From the NCBI GenBank assembly GCA_028583405.1, contig CM053257.1:32049071-32113070 (forward strand): a DNA stretch of 64,000 bases, in the 5' to 3' direction. Source of the stretch: Pogonophryne albipinna (lineage: Eukaryota > Chordata > Actinopteri > Perciformes > Artedidraconidae). The position numbers were made by a program, and so were the translations under genes. Of the stretch, positions 46,516 to 57,280 are shown piece after piece (position 1 is the stretch's first letter; every line of letters begins with the position of its first letter). The notes beneath the pieces are model-generated. The model searched no databases, was not told the origin of the DNA, and worked only from the letters and a program-made list of their open reading frames with translations.

Positions 46516-47060
46516 CAGAGATGGGAAGTAACTAAGTACATTTACCCAAGTACTGTACTTAATTACAATGTTGAGATACTTGTACTCTACTTGAGTATTT
46601 CCATGTTATGCTACTTTGTACTTCTACTTCGCTACAATTCAGAGGTAAGTTCTGAACTTTTACTCCACTACTTTTATTTAATACCTTTAGTTAATTCACA
46701 GATGTGGATGAATGATGTGAAATATAACCAAGTGTTAAATCAGACTTTAGTTCCACCTGGAGTAAATTCACAAGCTACCCTGCAGTCTACAAAGTCATTC
46801 AAACTAGCTGCACCTTTACCAGCTTTGAGAACACTTTAATGATCAATCATTATAAAACATATCATATATATTATTCTGAAATGGACCAATCTGCACAATG
46901 ACTACTTTTACTTGTGGTACTTTATGTATATTTTCATGCTAATATTGTGTACTTTTACTTGAGTAACATTTTGAATGCAGGACTTTTACTTTTAACAGAG
47001 TATTCCTACACTCTGGTACTTCTACTTTTACTCAAGATCTGAGTACTTCTCCCATCTCTG
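46516..47060. mobile_element. hAT element of the AGTA-rich family
   Basis: Ends CAGAGATGGGAAGTAACTAA and ACTTCTCCCATCTCTG are flanked by TTTGTTCT (46508-46515) and TTTGTTCG (47061-47068). It is the unexpanded sister of the 18322 element and has no transposase. Confidence 0.8.
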
Positions 47061-47339
47061 TTTGTTCGTAAGAAGGGCTGTGTTTTTAACATTCAGATGT
47101 AAAACAAACCTTCCATAAGATTGTAATTTAGTAATTGATACGAAGACAAACTCCGATTTGGGTAATCAACTTTTAACAAGGGGCTTTCTTATCATTGAAT
47201 TTTAACTTACTAATATGTGAGCATATGTGTATCTGATTGTATCACACAATAACAGATTGTTATTGGTATTTTATTTAAATGTTTCGTCTTGATTTTCTTC
47301 TTGCTGCCTGATTGCGTTTTTTTAAAATGTTTTTAAAAT

Positions 47340-47460
47340 GTATTCTAATTCTAAAATTCTAATTCAAAGGTTTTATTGTCATATGCATACGCTAGTGGCA
47401 AGGACATTCTTATGACCTGAGCTCCTCAAACGATGCAACATATATAATAAAATTAAATTA
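47340..47460 (-). repeat. LINE 3' tail, minus strand
   Basis: AATTCTAATTCT repeats are followed by 'caaaggttttattgtcata', the antisense of a 'tatgacaataaaacc' LINE end. Confidence 0.5.
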
Positions 47461-47869
47461 AAAAATAAAAGTAGTAAGGGGCTTTTTTCACAAAGTGTTA
47501 GTTTGCCTAATTGGGTAATTGCTGGTTTCCCTAGTCACTTGGTGGAACAGTTATTGTTATGTTTCTGTTTGCATTTAGTGCACTTTTTACTTGATGGGTC
47601 TAATAGGTGCTTTGTGGTGACCACTTTACATTTTGATGTGTGGCAAATGGAACATAGATACTATATTACTGATTTGTGTTGGTACAGTGAAGAAATCAGT
47701 TGCATGTGTTGGGAGAAAAACTGTAGTACACAGAGAAAAAACCCAAAGGCATATAACTGCACAGGAGAGGGAAGACTTTGAATCAAATCCTCTCGTTCCT
47801 GCTAGGGGGGCTACAGTATCATTTACAATCTAAAAATGTTGAATGTTGTTTTGTGAACACTGTGGATTC

Positions 47870-48662
47870 TGAAGTGGTTAGTCGCATCAACGTGAATAGC
47901 TACAGTGTAGTTATGACGATGAAAATCTTAGGTCACAGGCTCCTCCAACAGTGCAACACAATAAAACAGATAAACACAAAAAAATTGTGCAAGTAATAAG
48001 TGAATACAAAAGTAAAAATAGTAAAAAATGAAACTGTCCCTGAGTCTGGTGGTTTTAGTCCGGATGCAGACGGCAGCAGACAGAACAGTTTGTGGCTGGG
48101 GGGATGGGGGTCTTTTATAATCCGGAGGGCTTTCTTCCTGAGCTGCTGGGAGTAAAGGTCCTCCATGGATGGCAGCTCTGTCCTGGTGATGTTCTCTGCA
48201 GTTTTCACCACCCTCTGTAAAGCCTTAAGATTGAGGGCGGTGCAGCTGCCGTACCAGGCCGTGATGCAGTCACTCAGGATACTCTCTATGGTGCACCTGT
48301 AGAAGTTGCAGAGTATCCTGGAGTCCATGTTGAACCTCCTCAGCCTACGGAGGAAGAAGAGTCGCTGTCGAGCTTTCTTGGTGATGGTGGTAGTGTGAAG
48401 AGTCCATGTCAGGTCCTCAGTGATGTGGACATCGAGGAACCTGAAGCTGCTGACTCTCTCCACCGTAGTCCCATTGATGGCGATGGGGGCGTGTCCCTCT
48501 CTCTGCTGCTTCCTGTAATCCACAATCAGCTCCTTGTTTTTGCTGACGTTGAGATGGAGGTTGTTATCCTGGCACCAAGATGTCAGGTTTTCGACCACCT
48601 CTCTGTACGCCGCCTCGTTGCCGTCGGTTATCTGGCCGATGACTGTCGTGTCGTCAGCAAAT
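47870..48662 (-). pseudogene. 5'-truncated LINE reverse transcriptase fragment
   Basis: On the minus strand the sequence begins inside the catalytic motif (F-A-D-D-T near 48660). It continues 'ENLTSWCQDNNLHLNVSKNK', 'SSFRFLDVHITEDLTWTLHT', 'FFLRRLRRFNMDSRILCNFY' and 'SILSDCITAWYGSCTALNLK', then 'ALRIIKDPHPPSHKLF'. This is the common fish non-LTR C-terminus. The upstream protein is missing. It joins directly to the coding segment at 48663-49404. Confidence 0.85.
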
Positions 48663-49404
48663 CAGATCCACATCCACAGTTGGAAGAGAAGGGCTTCACT
48701 AAAGCTCTGGCCATATTTGAGAAAACCCTGACAATGGTGTTCTTCTTTTGAGTTGGAGAGACCAGGTTAGTTTTCAAGGTCTCGATAATGGCATCGGCAA
48801 CAGCCAGTTCCTGTGATATAATGGCTTCTAGCAGCGCCTCTGCAGAGCCGAACTGCTGTCTGAGGTCTCTGAACATATCCTTGGAAATCTTCTTGAACTT
48901 TTTACTGTCACAGCTGAAAAGATTGATATTTAACGTTTTATCTGTCAGTGCCCTTGCTGTCAGAAACCTTAGGATTCTATCTAAATCGATATCCCGCATT
49001 GACTCACGTGCCTCCTTAGCAGTATGAGTTAACAACCCATCGAACACACGATAGATTAAGTGTTGGTACACTTTCTGATCTTTTGAGGTGTCAGCAGGCT
49101 CTGCAGAAAATGGCTGAAAGTCCTCTGTGATTTGCTGCTCAGGTGCAATATATATATCTTCGACAAGTGTGAAGTCGTCCTCTTCTTGGTCATGACTACC
49201 AGGATGCACTTTTTTTCCACAGCAGGATTTAAAAGGCTTTGCGACGGCGGTGGACAATGATGTGAAAAACCTTAAAACAACACCCTTTTTTTGAGGTAGT
49301 AATTCATGGACAATCAGGTAATGAGTTAAGTGAGTACATAACAGAGACTGGTTAAAATATGGTCCATAAATATTAAGAAGTATGATTTTATTTGCTCTAG
49401 TAAA
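48663..49404 (-). CDS. Unidentified coding segment, 3' side cut by a LINE
   Basis: I do not recognise this protein. On the minus strand a frame stays open from 49404 to the LINE junction at about 48662 (about 245 codons). It has no upstream ATG before the stop at 49407, so it is probably an internal exon; 'gttttaag' before 49268 is a possible acceptor. It is predicted soluble and helical, with an acidic stretch 'HDQEEDDFTLVEDIYIAPEQ' and a charged core 'DIDLDRILRFLTARALTDKT'. A motif recurs: 'FFTSLSTAVAKPFKSCCG' near the start and 'VFSNMARALVKPFSSNCG' at the end, so the original protein may have had repeated modules. It lies head to head with znf346. It could be an exon of a live gene or a pseudogene. 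Confidence 0.45.
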
Positions 49405-49447
49405 TTAATATGAATATATTTGTATCCACGGCCCACTGTGTGTCAGG

Positions 49448-49459
49448 TGCGCATGCGCA
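49448..49459. promoter_or_regulatory. NRF1-type palindrome upstream of znf346
   Basis: TGCGCATGCGCA is the perfect palindromic NRF1 (nuclear respiratory factor 1) site. It ends 30 bases before the znf346 ATG and so lies in or next to the core promoter, a common position for this factor at housekeeping genes. Confidence 0.6.
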
Positions 49460-49489
49460 TAAGGACTCGGCTGGCTTTAAACAGAAATT

Positions 49490-49547
49490 ATGGCCGTTGC
49501 GATGCAGACGGAGGATTTTCCTTACTTACCTTCGGGGCTGGCTGAGG
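49490..49547 (+). CDS. znf346: znf346 exon 1 (residues 1-19)
   Basis: ATG in the context gaaattATGGCC. It encodes '[19 protein letters not shown]' plus one base. The donor is GAGG|gtaagt, a near-perfect consensus, phase 1. Confidence 0.85.
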
Positions 49548-52500
49548 GTAAGTCCTGCTTCTTTACTAATCTAACGTTTCTCTTGAAAACAAACACATCT
49601 AAGACTGTGTGAGTGCACGGTGTCACAGGTGCTGCTAATCAAGCTCAAGATGCAAGTGTTGCTGTTAGCTTCCTGCTAGCTAACTTTAGCATGTATTGCA
49701 CTGTGAGCGGTGCTGGTTTGCTAATATCTGTTAAGCTAAGCTAACTGTTGCAGCTCCAAGGTCGATGAGAGCATGTCTGCATCCTATGTAGCTTCGGGCT
49801 GATTGGAAATAAAAGCCTCTGCCTGTGCACCAGAGGAGACTGAGATGGGCTTCTTTAGGCTTGAGTCAGCAGCACGCATTCATCATTTAAACCGATCTGC
49901 GTTACACAACACAACTCACAAAAGTCAGATTAAAATCTGGTCTTGTTTGTATACAGAGCGTCAGGAACACAACACACATGGTCGTTTTTTTGACTGAACA
50001 GCATTGTTGCTCCTCTTTGAATGAGTTTTCTGAATTAAATCTTATAAGGCAAATGCGTCAAATAGCTTTTATATTTGGCTGAACCACTGTTGCTAAATGC
50101 ATTCACTGCAAATCCTCTGTTTGCATTTTCTATTTCAGTCCCACTCCACTACTGAAGCATTCAGATCATTTGCTTTACTTTTAGTACTTATATCACACCA
50201 TGGAAGAAGACTCCAAGTGTCCCACATTAAACATTAATCATGTTTCTTCCGTTTTAGTATGCAAGTATGTTCAGGGAAATGTACTTTAAGTAGTATTTAA
50301 TACAGGGAAATGTCTCCTGTGACTAGTTTGCTGTTAACTATTACATTATATCACTCATGTATTAATGCAAAAGGGTTGAACTATTAACTATAAAAGGAAA
50401 GCAGCAAATCTTGACATTTGTGAAGCCTGAGGATTACATTAATTAGATTATATATACTTAATTGATCCCAAATTGTTTTGTTAACATGGCATCAGTTAAA
50501 AAATGTATTTCAAATTAACATAAACATTAAATGTACCTTATAATGCAGCAACACACACCTTTCGTCTGAAGGGCAAAATACACATGATGCAAGAAATGTC
50601 CTATTATTATACGTCTTATATATCTCCAGTATTACATTCCTCTGTAGTTTGAGCCCAGAACAATGACGTGACCTCAGATAATTTGAAACGTTGTAAAAAG
50701 AAAAACTAAAAAATAACCTTCAGGGGATCTCCTTGCTGTTGGTGCCTTCTTGATAAAGGAAATGTTGTTTGAACTTTTTGCCACAGTGTGTTATAATTAC
50801 ATGTTCCCAGAAGAAGTGACCTAGTTTTAAAATCAACTCTTTCTCTCTTCTCTCCTTCACTGCAGTAAATAAGATGATAAAGGAGCACGGTGACCTGTTT
50901 TCTGACTCTCAGTGTAAAATCTGCAGCGCTGTCCTCAATTCTGAGTCCCAGAAGTTGACTCACTATCAGGTCAGTCTGCTGCAACCTCTCTCCCAAGTTA
51001 TGGGACTCTACTTACTTTGAACGGTGCTGCTTTTCTCAGTGATATGGGGGAAAGCTGTATAATTTCCCCAAAATGTTTCCCATTTGTATAAAAGCAAGAA
51101 AGCATTATTATTTAATCTAATGCACTTTACATCACTTTAACTAGATTTATTGTCCAGCCGTAATGAAGCTGTGTTTATGAAAGAATACAACATGTTTCTT
51201 CCACTCCTTCCCAAAGTTCTTTTTAAAGCATTTCAACCAATCAGGTAAATGTGTTAAGGATTTTTCTTTTTCTTTTGTCTTTTCAGAGCAAGAAACATGC
51301 CAACAAAGTGCGCCGTTATCTTTCCATCCAAAACGATAAGGAGCCTGCGCTGAAAATATTCAAGTCGTCAGCATCTGACAGTGTGAGTAAAACAGCTAAA
51401 TAGACCACTCAGTACTTTATAAAGTATTTTTGATCTTCAGCAGAGCATTTGGATTTCCCTGGAGATTTTGCATCACATTTGCCTGCACACTCTTTCTTTC
51501 TGCCTGCAGTTGACTGCCAGTTAGTGCTGTCATGTTTAAAATAAGTTAAGCAACACGTCATTCATTTAAAAACAACCCACATAGCAACATATCCCTAAAT
51601 AAACTGTGGCGGTCATCACACTTGATTTCACTAGCTGTTCATTTCTATGAGGAACGAGTCCGGGATGCATTCACTGCCTTGTTTGCTTTAGGCTTCGTCC
51701 AATCAGGTTGAATTTATATTTGCAGCAGAGCAAAAGAGACATTTCTTTGCAGTGCATGTAGCAGGATGTCTGCGGGGTCTTAAAAAGTATTAAAAGTTGA
51801 TAAATCAATTTAAGGAAAATGAAGGCTATTAAACAGCATTTTCCAAGGTATTACATTTTGTAGTTTGTTTTCAATAAGTATATAAATGGTCCAAAGGGGT
51901 TGTATTCTACAGTCTGCCTGAATGTAATCATTGCGTAGGTGTGTAGTGTGATTCTGTGTAGTTTATTTATGGCATCCCGTTGGATTTGACGTCATCTGAA
52001 CAGGACATCGCACGCGCACTGCTTGATAGCGCGCCAAAGTCCGTTTACGCCGGTTGTTAAACAACATCGTTATGGGGAAATGGGGATATATCGAATATCG
52101 CGATATCGCGGTAAATAAATGTCTCAATGTCCACAGCAGGGGATATTGTAAACGCCCAAACATCCCAGCTTCTACCTGGAAATGTGGACATGCTCATATT
52201 CCTAAAAGACAACCTTGATGATGCTGAGTGAGTGAGTTAGAGTTGAGTTACTTGAAAAACTGAAACTTGATTTATTCTATTGCAGGGTCTGATTATTATA
52301 TTGTTGACACTTTAAAATACTACTATCCTACTAAAATGCTGTACAAATGAGATTTATTATTTAATAAAGAAAAAAAACAAGTAAAAAAAAATAAAAAATT
52401 TCCCCCTTTTTATTTTTCAATATCGCGATAAATATCGTACCGTGGACTTTTTATCGCGATATTATCGCACCGTGAGTTGTTGGTATCGTTACATCCCTAC

Positions 52501-55500
52501 TAAATACAGTTTTATTTTTTCGTATTTTCAAGTATTGTCTCTTTGCTGTAACACTGTACATTTCCCCTCTGAGGGTCTAATAAAGGGATTCTGATTCTGA
52601 AAAGAGCCATTTACATAAATAAATCTAACTGAGGCTGTTGAGGGTGATTATTAAATGTATTTTAACTTAAATATACATTACTGTAAAGATAAACGTTGCA
52701 TTTCATACCTGCCTCTCACAGTTTATACGAATATTATTATATTTAAATATAATTACAATAAACAGTTTTTGATTCCACAGTTTATCATTTTACATTCTGT
52801 TTTAACATGTTTACTTTAACATTGTCAAAGTCAAAGTGTCTCTTCGACTATTCTTTTGCACGTTTTTATTTGTTTTGTATTTATTTTTCTTCTTGCGTTT
52901 CTTAACTTAACTTGTTTTTATCTCTGTGTGTTGCACTCTTAAGGCCCGGACACACCAAGCCGATTTTGGGCGTCAGGCCGACGATGAGCGTCGACACGCC
53001 ATACTCAGATTGGTGTGTCCCGCACCGTCGTGTCTTTTTGGCCGTGCCGACACCTTTGCGGCCGATTCAACATGTTGAATCGGTGGGCTGTCGGCAAAAT
53101 AAATCACTCTGATTGGCTGTTCAGCTAGCGAATCAGTGCATGAGAAGTGAAACGGAAGTGAGGGACCCAAACGATTAAGAATGCAAATCTGAGATTTCAT
53201 TTAACTCCAGCTCTCGACACAGGCTCGGGAAAGCCCCGTGAGCTTCTCGCTGTAGAGTGAAAATGGAACGCACACGCTATTCGTTGTTTGTTTATATCAC
53301 GCAGTCTGTTCTTCTTCTCTCAGTTATCACGCAGTCTGTTTTCCGGTTGTTGCCTCTTTTGAATGACGAATACACACTACTGCCGCCTGCTGGTAAGGAG
53401 AGTTATTGCCACTCACGCATGCGCAGTTCGTACGTGCTTCTTGGCCGTCGGCTGCAGTCTTTGCGGTTTGTTCCAGTGTGACTGATGGCCAAGACGCAGA
53501 GACGCGAGGCGACACAACAGTCGGGGGTCCGTCTGTTTCAGTTCTTTGGTGTCAGCTTGGTGTGTCCGGGCCTTTTAGAGGAGCCTTGACATTAATATAC
53601 TCATTGCCAAACTACACTGTAGCTATTGTGAATATGCCAATTCAACCTTTTGAATCTTTGATTAAAAGCCAAGAAAAAGCGTTTTCCCCCAGAAGCCGTT
53701 TTGATTTAAGATTATTTATCACACGACAGATGTTGGGATGATTCCACATTCATTTAACGGGACTTCTTGAAGCCATTAATGATTTCTATTGCTGTGTGTC
53801 TTTGTCAGCAGGAATGTAACAATGGAGACACAGAGCGATCGAAGGTGTGTCACGTGTGTAACATGACCTTCTCCTCTCCGGTGGAGGCCGAGTCGCACTA
53901 CAACGGCAAACTCCACACCAAGAACCTGAGGCTGAAAACCATCGGCCCCCGGAAACCAGGTATTTACACTCATTTGTTTTATTTTATTCATAACATCCAG
54001 CTCTTTACCTTTCCACCTACCTGAAATGTTGTTCGCTGTTCTTTGTAAACCCTCGAGTAGCAGATGGTGAATTCACCAGATCTTTACAATTATGTTCCTC
54101 GACAAACCTGATATTGTCATTCTACAAAATGATACAACAGGATTTTGGAGTACATCCTAATCGTGCTCATTAACGCTACTAAAAAAGGCTTGTTGTTCTC
54201 TCAGAAACCCTAAATGTGTTTGTCTACTTCTTAAAATATCAACAGACTAGGTTGCTGTCATTTTGAGAGACGGGACAGTGTTAATAACTGGAGAGATGAG
54301 GACTAAGATAAAAAGCATATTTTTATCCTCTTACCTAAAATGAAATGCATCTCTTTACCTTTCATTTCCTTTTTCTAGTATGGCCTTTATCTTATCACCA
54401 ATATACATTTTCTAAAGACGCTGTAGAAAGCATAATAATAAATAATACACTTTATTTATATAGCACCTTTCATGCTTGACGCAGAGTATGACAGAAAATG
54501 ACAATAACAAATGAGGAACATAATTAAAAACAAGGTATAAACAAACAGAAATAGTTATATCACTGAACAATAAAACGTGGACTACTTTTTATACTACTAA
54601 AAAATTACAATTGCTCCAAATTATAAGCAAAATTAAAAAGATACATGCATAAATAAATCTCTGTTGATATTCAATTTTACCTCCTTTTTCCGCAGTCCCC
54701 TCCCAAACACCAGTAACAGTCCAGCCGAAGAAAAAGCCTGCAGAAGATCCGAGCAGTGTGCCGGCGACGGGCGTCAACAACAACAATAACAACAAAGCCA
54801 ACAACGACCCAGACCGTTTCTGCTCCATCTGCCATGCGTGCTTCAACAACCCACTCATGGCCCAGCAGCACTACGTCGGCAAGAAGCACCGGAAACAGAT
54901 GACCAAGCTGAAGCTGATGGAGACGTACGGACCCTCCACCGCACCAGGTGAGGAGAGAGTCTCAGGAGTTCATGGAGTTGTGTTTGCGGAGGGGAAATCA
55001 TTCTAGGGCTGCAATATTTGGAGAAATAGCTAATTACGATAATGTTGATTGATATAGAGATTACCATATAGAAGGGATGGATCATTTCTGCCTTATTATT
55101 GTCCTTATCAGGGAAACATATATTGAAATGTTTTGTTCCACAATACTGCATTGAAAATATTAATTTAACACATATTTAGCTTCCTGCTATTTGACTATTG
55201 CACTAGTCCATTTTGCTAGTTTGCAGGTTTCGCCCCATATGTGTTGTGTTGCAAATGAAGTTCTTACTAATAACTTTTATGTAGATTTAAGACGGGAGTA
55301 GTTAGTTCTGCTCATGTTCACTACTCAGGGTTCTTACGGTCATTAAAAACCTGGAAAAGTCATGGAAATTCAAAATGCTAATTCGAGGCCCTGGAAAAGT
55401 TATGGAAAACAATCTTTTTCCTGAAGTTGCATCAAATATATTTTATCTAATCGCCGAAATAGTAATACTATAATGATAATAAATACTGTATCGTATAGTA

Positions 55501-57280
55501 ATGAAAGGTAAAATGGCATTTAACTGACGAGGTATTTTGCTGCTGAGAGATTTTAGTAGAAGCTAGTAAGCCTATTTGATTGGTTTTAGATAGGCAGAAC
55601 ATGTTTCAGATGCAGACCTTATTTTCCTGTTCCATGTTAAAATAAACCATTTTCAATGGAACCGCTGAGAAAGAGTAATTTGTTTGGTCATGGAAAATTA
55701 GGTAAAGGTCATGGAAAATCATTGGTGAAAAAGTGTATGAACCCTGAATACTGCATTTAGAGCACATGTGTCAAACTCAAGGCCCGGGGGCCAAATCAGG
55801 CCCTCGTGGATTTACTTTCGGCCCGCAGGATAATTTGTAATTACTATTAGATCTGGCCCTCCGGTATATTGCACGCACACCTTCACTCAATCCTGAGGGT
55901 CTCCTCAGCTCAGAGCCTGAGCCCAAACATTGATGACCTTGCACCCAAGATGAGATGCCAAGTATCTGCTTGAACTAGTATCACAGAGCAACACACTGAG
56001 TTTACATGGATGGTTCCTTCTGCACTTTTTCTCTCACGACAACAGGACATGTTTGGTTTGTTCTTTGAGGGGAATAGTTTTTTTGAAGCTGTTGTTGGCC
56101 TGTGGAAAATGTAATCATAAGAAATGACTCTTTAAAAGCTGCAGATAGAGCCATAAGAAATGAATGCAGCTGATTATTTAATGTTTCATGTTGATTTTAT
56201 AGGCAATCATTTAAGCTTTGTTAGTTCCAGGTTTAATATGTGCAATACGTTCATTTCAATAAGTTTTGCAATAAACCAGTCCGGCCCTCGACTAGTACCC
56301 ATTTTTTTTATTTTGGCCCACTGTGTATTTGAGTTAGACACCCCTGATCTAGAGTAATACATCCCTAATATGTGTGATGTCTCCTGTCTGCCATCAGGAG
56401 TTATATATGGTGAGCTTATGAGGAGAAATAGAATAATAGATTTAACTAGTCGAAATTAAACACAGTCTATATTTTACTTGTGTGTGTATATAGATAATTT
56501 ATTGAATACTGCTGTTGTGTGAGAGATATTGTGAATGGGGGAAATTAAATGTGACTTTGAATCATTCTGAAAACGATCTTCTGTGTGTCCACAGCTTCCA
56601 CGCTAAAGGGCTACCCGTGCACCGTGTGCAGCATCGAACTGAACTCTGTGGCGCAGTACCAGTCTCACATCAGTGGAGCCAAACATAACAACCAGTAAGT
56701 ACACACTCCTTTTAGTCGTTAAAGGGGGTTAAATACAATACAAAGGGGCTTTATTGGCACGACCACATTTTAAACATAGTATTGCCAAAGCATTCTGCAC
56801 ACGGCGTTATAACGGAACAAAAATAAATAGCTTCTGCCTGATAATCACATTGAATTGGCTTTTTGTTTTATATCCCAGCTGGACGTTGTGCTTATGTGTG
56901 TACAAGACAAGGGTTATGGGGTTTGATTTTCACTCAAAAGGAAAGTGTTTACTGAGGTGATAAATCAATTGGGAAGTAGGGTGCCTTTCTCATAGACCTT
57001 TTACAATGAGACTTGTTTTTGAAACCAGTTGTCAATATTGAAAATAATTCAAGTGACCTGAGAATAACCGACGCGTCTCCTTATAATCTTATTGTTTTCT
57101 TTTAACAGAGTGAAGAAGTCAGGCGTGAACCCTGCAGAGAACCAAGAGCCAGCAGAACCATCGTTTGACGACGAGGTCCAGTACAACGACGGAGAGAACC
57201 CGTTCAACGCGTTTGCCGTGGAGGACACCCAGTACACTCCGGAGGACACGGAGTACTCAGAGGAGTGCCAGTTCACTTGA
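49490..57280 (+). CDS. znf346: Zinc finger protein 346 (JAZ)
   Basis: ZNF346 is a nuclear protein whose C2H2 fingers bind double-stranded RNA and RNA-DNA hybrids. CDS exons: 49490-49547, 50866-50969, 51287-51382, 53809-53959, 54696-54947, 56595-56694 and 57109-57280 (933 nt, 310 residues; human protein 294). Four widely spaced fingers of the U1-like/JAZ type: C36-C39-H52-H58, C100-C103-H116-H122, C179-C182-H195-H201 and C229-C232-H245-H251. Diagnostic stretches are '[20 protein letters not shown]', '[14 protein letters not shown]' and '[14 protein letters not shown]'. A run of six Asn (164-169) and an acidic C-terminus (255-310) are seen. All splice phases agree. The ATG at 49490 is the first in the exon and follows an NRF1 palindrome. 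Confidence 0.93.
50437..50485 (-). repeat. LINE 3' tail in znf346 intron 1
   Basis: 'atatacttaattgatccc' and 'aaattg' correspond to the antisense end of common fish non-LTR elements. Confidence 0.4.
50866..50969 (+). CDS. znf346: znf346 exon 2 (residues 20-54)
   Basis: Acceptor ccttcactgcag. It encodes '[20 protein letters not shown]' and most of finger 1 (C36, C39, H52). The donor is CAG|gtcagt, phase 0. Confidence 0.92.
51287..51382 (+). CDS. znf346: znf346 exon 3 (residues 55-86)
   Basis: Acceptor tgtcttttcag. It encodes '[15 protein letters not shown]', which completes finger 1 (H58) and gives the basic linker. The donor is AGT|gtgagt, phase 0. Confidence 0.92.
52075..52500. repeat. hAT-like fragment, right end only
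   Basis: AT-rich sequence with ATATCGCGATAT motifs ends at GTATCGTTACATCCCTA (52483-52499), an hAT-type end. No left partner was found. Confidence 0.45.
52501..52602 (+). repeat. Non-LTR retroposon 3' tail
   Basis: 'tgtacatttcccctctgagg', 'gtctaataaagggattctg' and ATTCTGA repeats match the tail near 370-425. Confidence 0.55.
52941..53574. mobile_element. Inverted-repeat miniature element in znf346 intron 3
   Basis: AAGGCCCGGACACACCAAGC at 52941 and the exact inverse GCTTGGTGTGTCCGGGCCTT at 53555-53574 form perfect 20-base inverted ends. No transposase is inside, and the target duplication is ambiguous. A 22-base perfect palindrome lies at 53062-53083. Confidence 0.8.
53809..53959 (+). CDS. 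znf346: znf346 exon 4 (residues 87-136)
   Basis: It carries finger 2 ('[20 protein letters not shown]' then GKLH). The acceptor is a tandem tcagcag, so the exon may start at 53809 or 53812 and gain or lose one Gln. The donor is CCAG|gtattt, phase 1. Confidence 0.92.
54424..54520 (-). repeat. L2-type 3' tail in znf346 intron 4
   Basis: AATAATAAATAAT followed by 'actttatttatatagcacct' is the antisense of an L2 end. Confidence 0.55.
54696..54947 (+). CDS. znf346: znf346 exon 5 (residues 137-220)
   Basis: Acceptor tttttccgcag. It encodes a variable linker with PKKKP and six Asn, then finger 3 ('[20 protein letters not shown]', GKKH). The donor is CCAG|gtgagg, phase 1. Confidence 0.92.
55003..55160. 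repeat. hAT-like left end, no partner
   Basis: TAGGGCTGCAATATTTGGAG matches the style of the 37791 element end. No right end was recognised, so the limits are approximate. Confidence 0.4.
55763..56346. mobile_element. hAT element in znf346 intron 5
   Basis: Ends CACATGTGTCAAACTCAAGG and GTATTTGAGTTAGACACCCCTG-type are flanked by ATTTAGAG (55755-55762) and ATCTAGAG (56347-56354). It lacks a transposase. Confidence 0.75.
56595..56694 (+). CDS. znf346: znf346 exon 6 (residues 221-253)
   Basis: Acceptor tgtccacag. It encodes finger 4 ('[19 protein letters not shown]', GAKH). The donor is AACCA|gtaagt, phase 2. Confidence 0.92.
57109..57280 (+). CDS. znf346: znf346 exon 7 (residues 254-310)
   Basis: Acceptor ttttaacag. 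The acidic tail begins '[14 protein letters not shown]' and ends 'YSEECQFT' before TGA at 57278-57280. It has no finger. Confidence 0.88.

Noticed and set aside
48395..48751. Plus-strand frame of 118 codons
   Set aside because: It is the antisense shadow of the LINE reverse transcriptase and the adjoining minus-strand segment.
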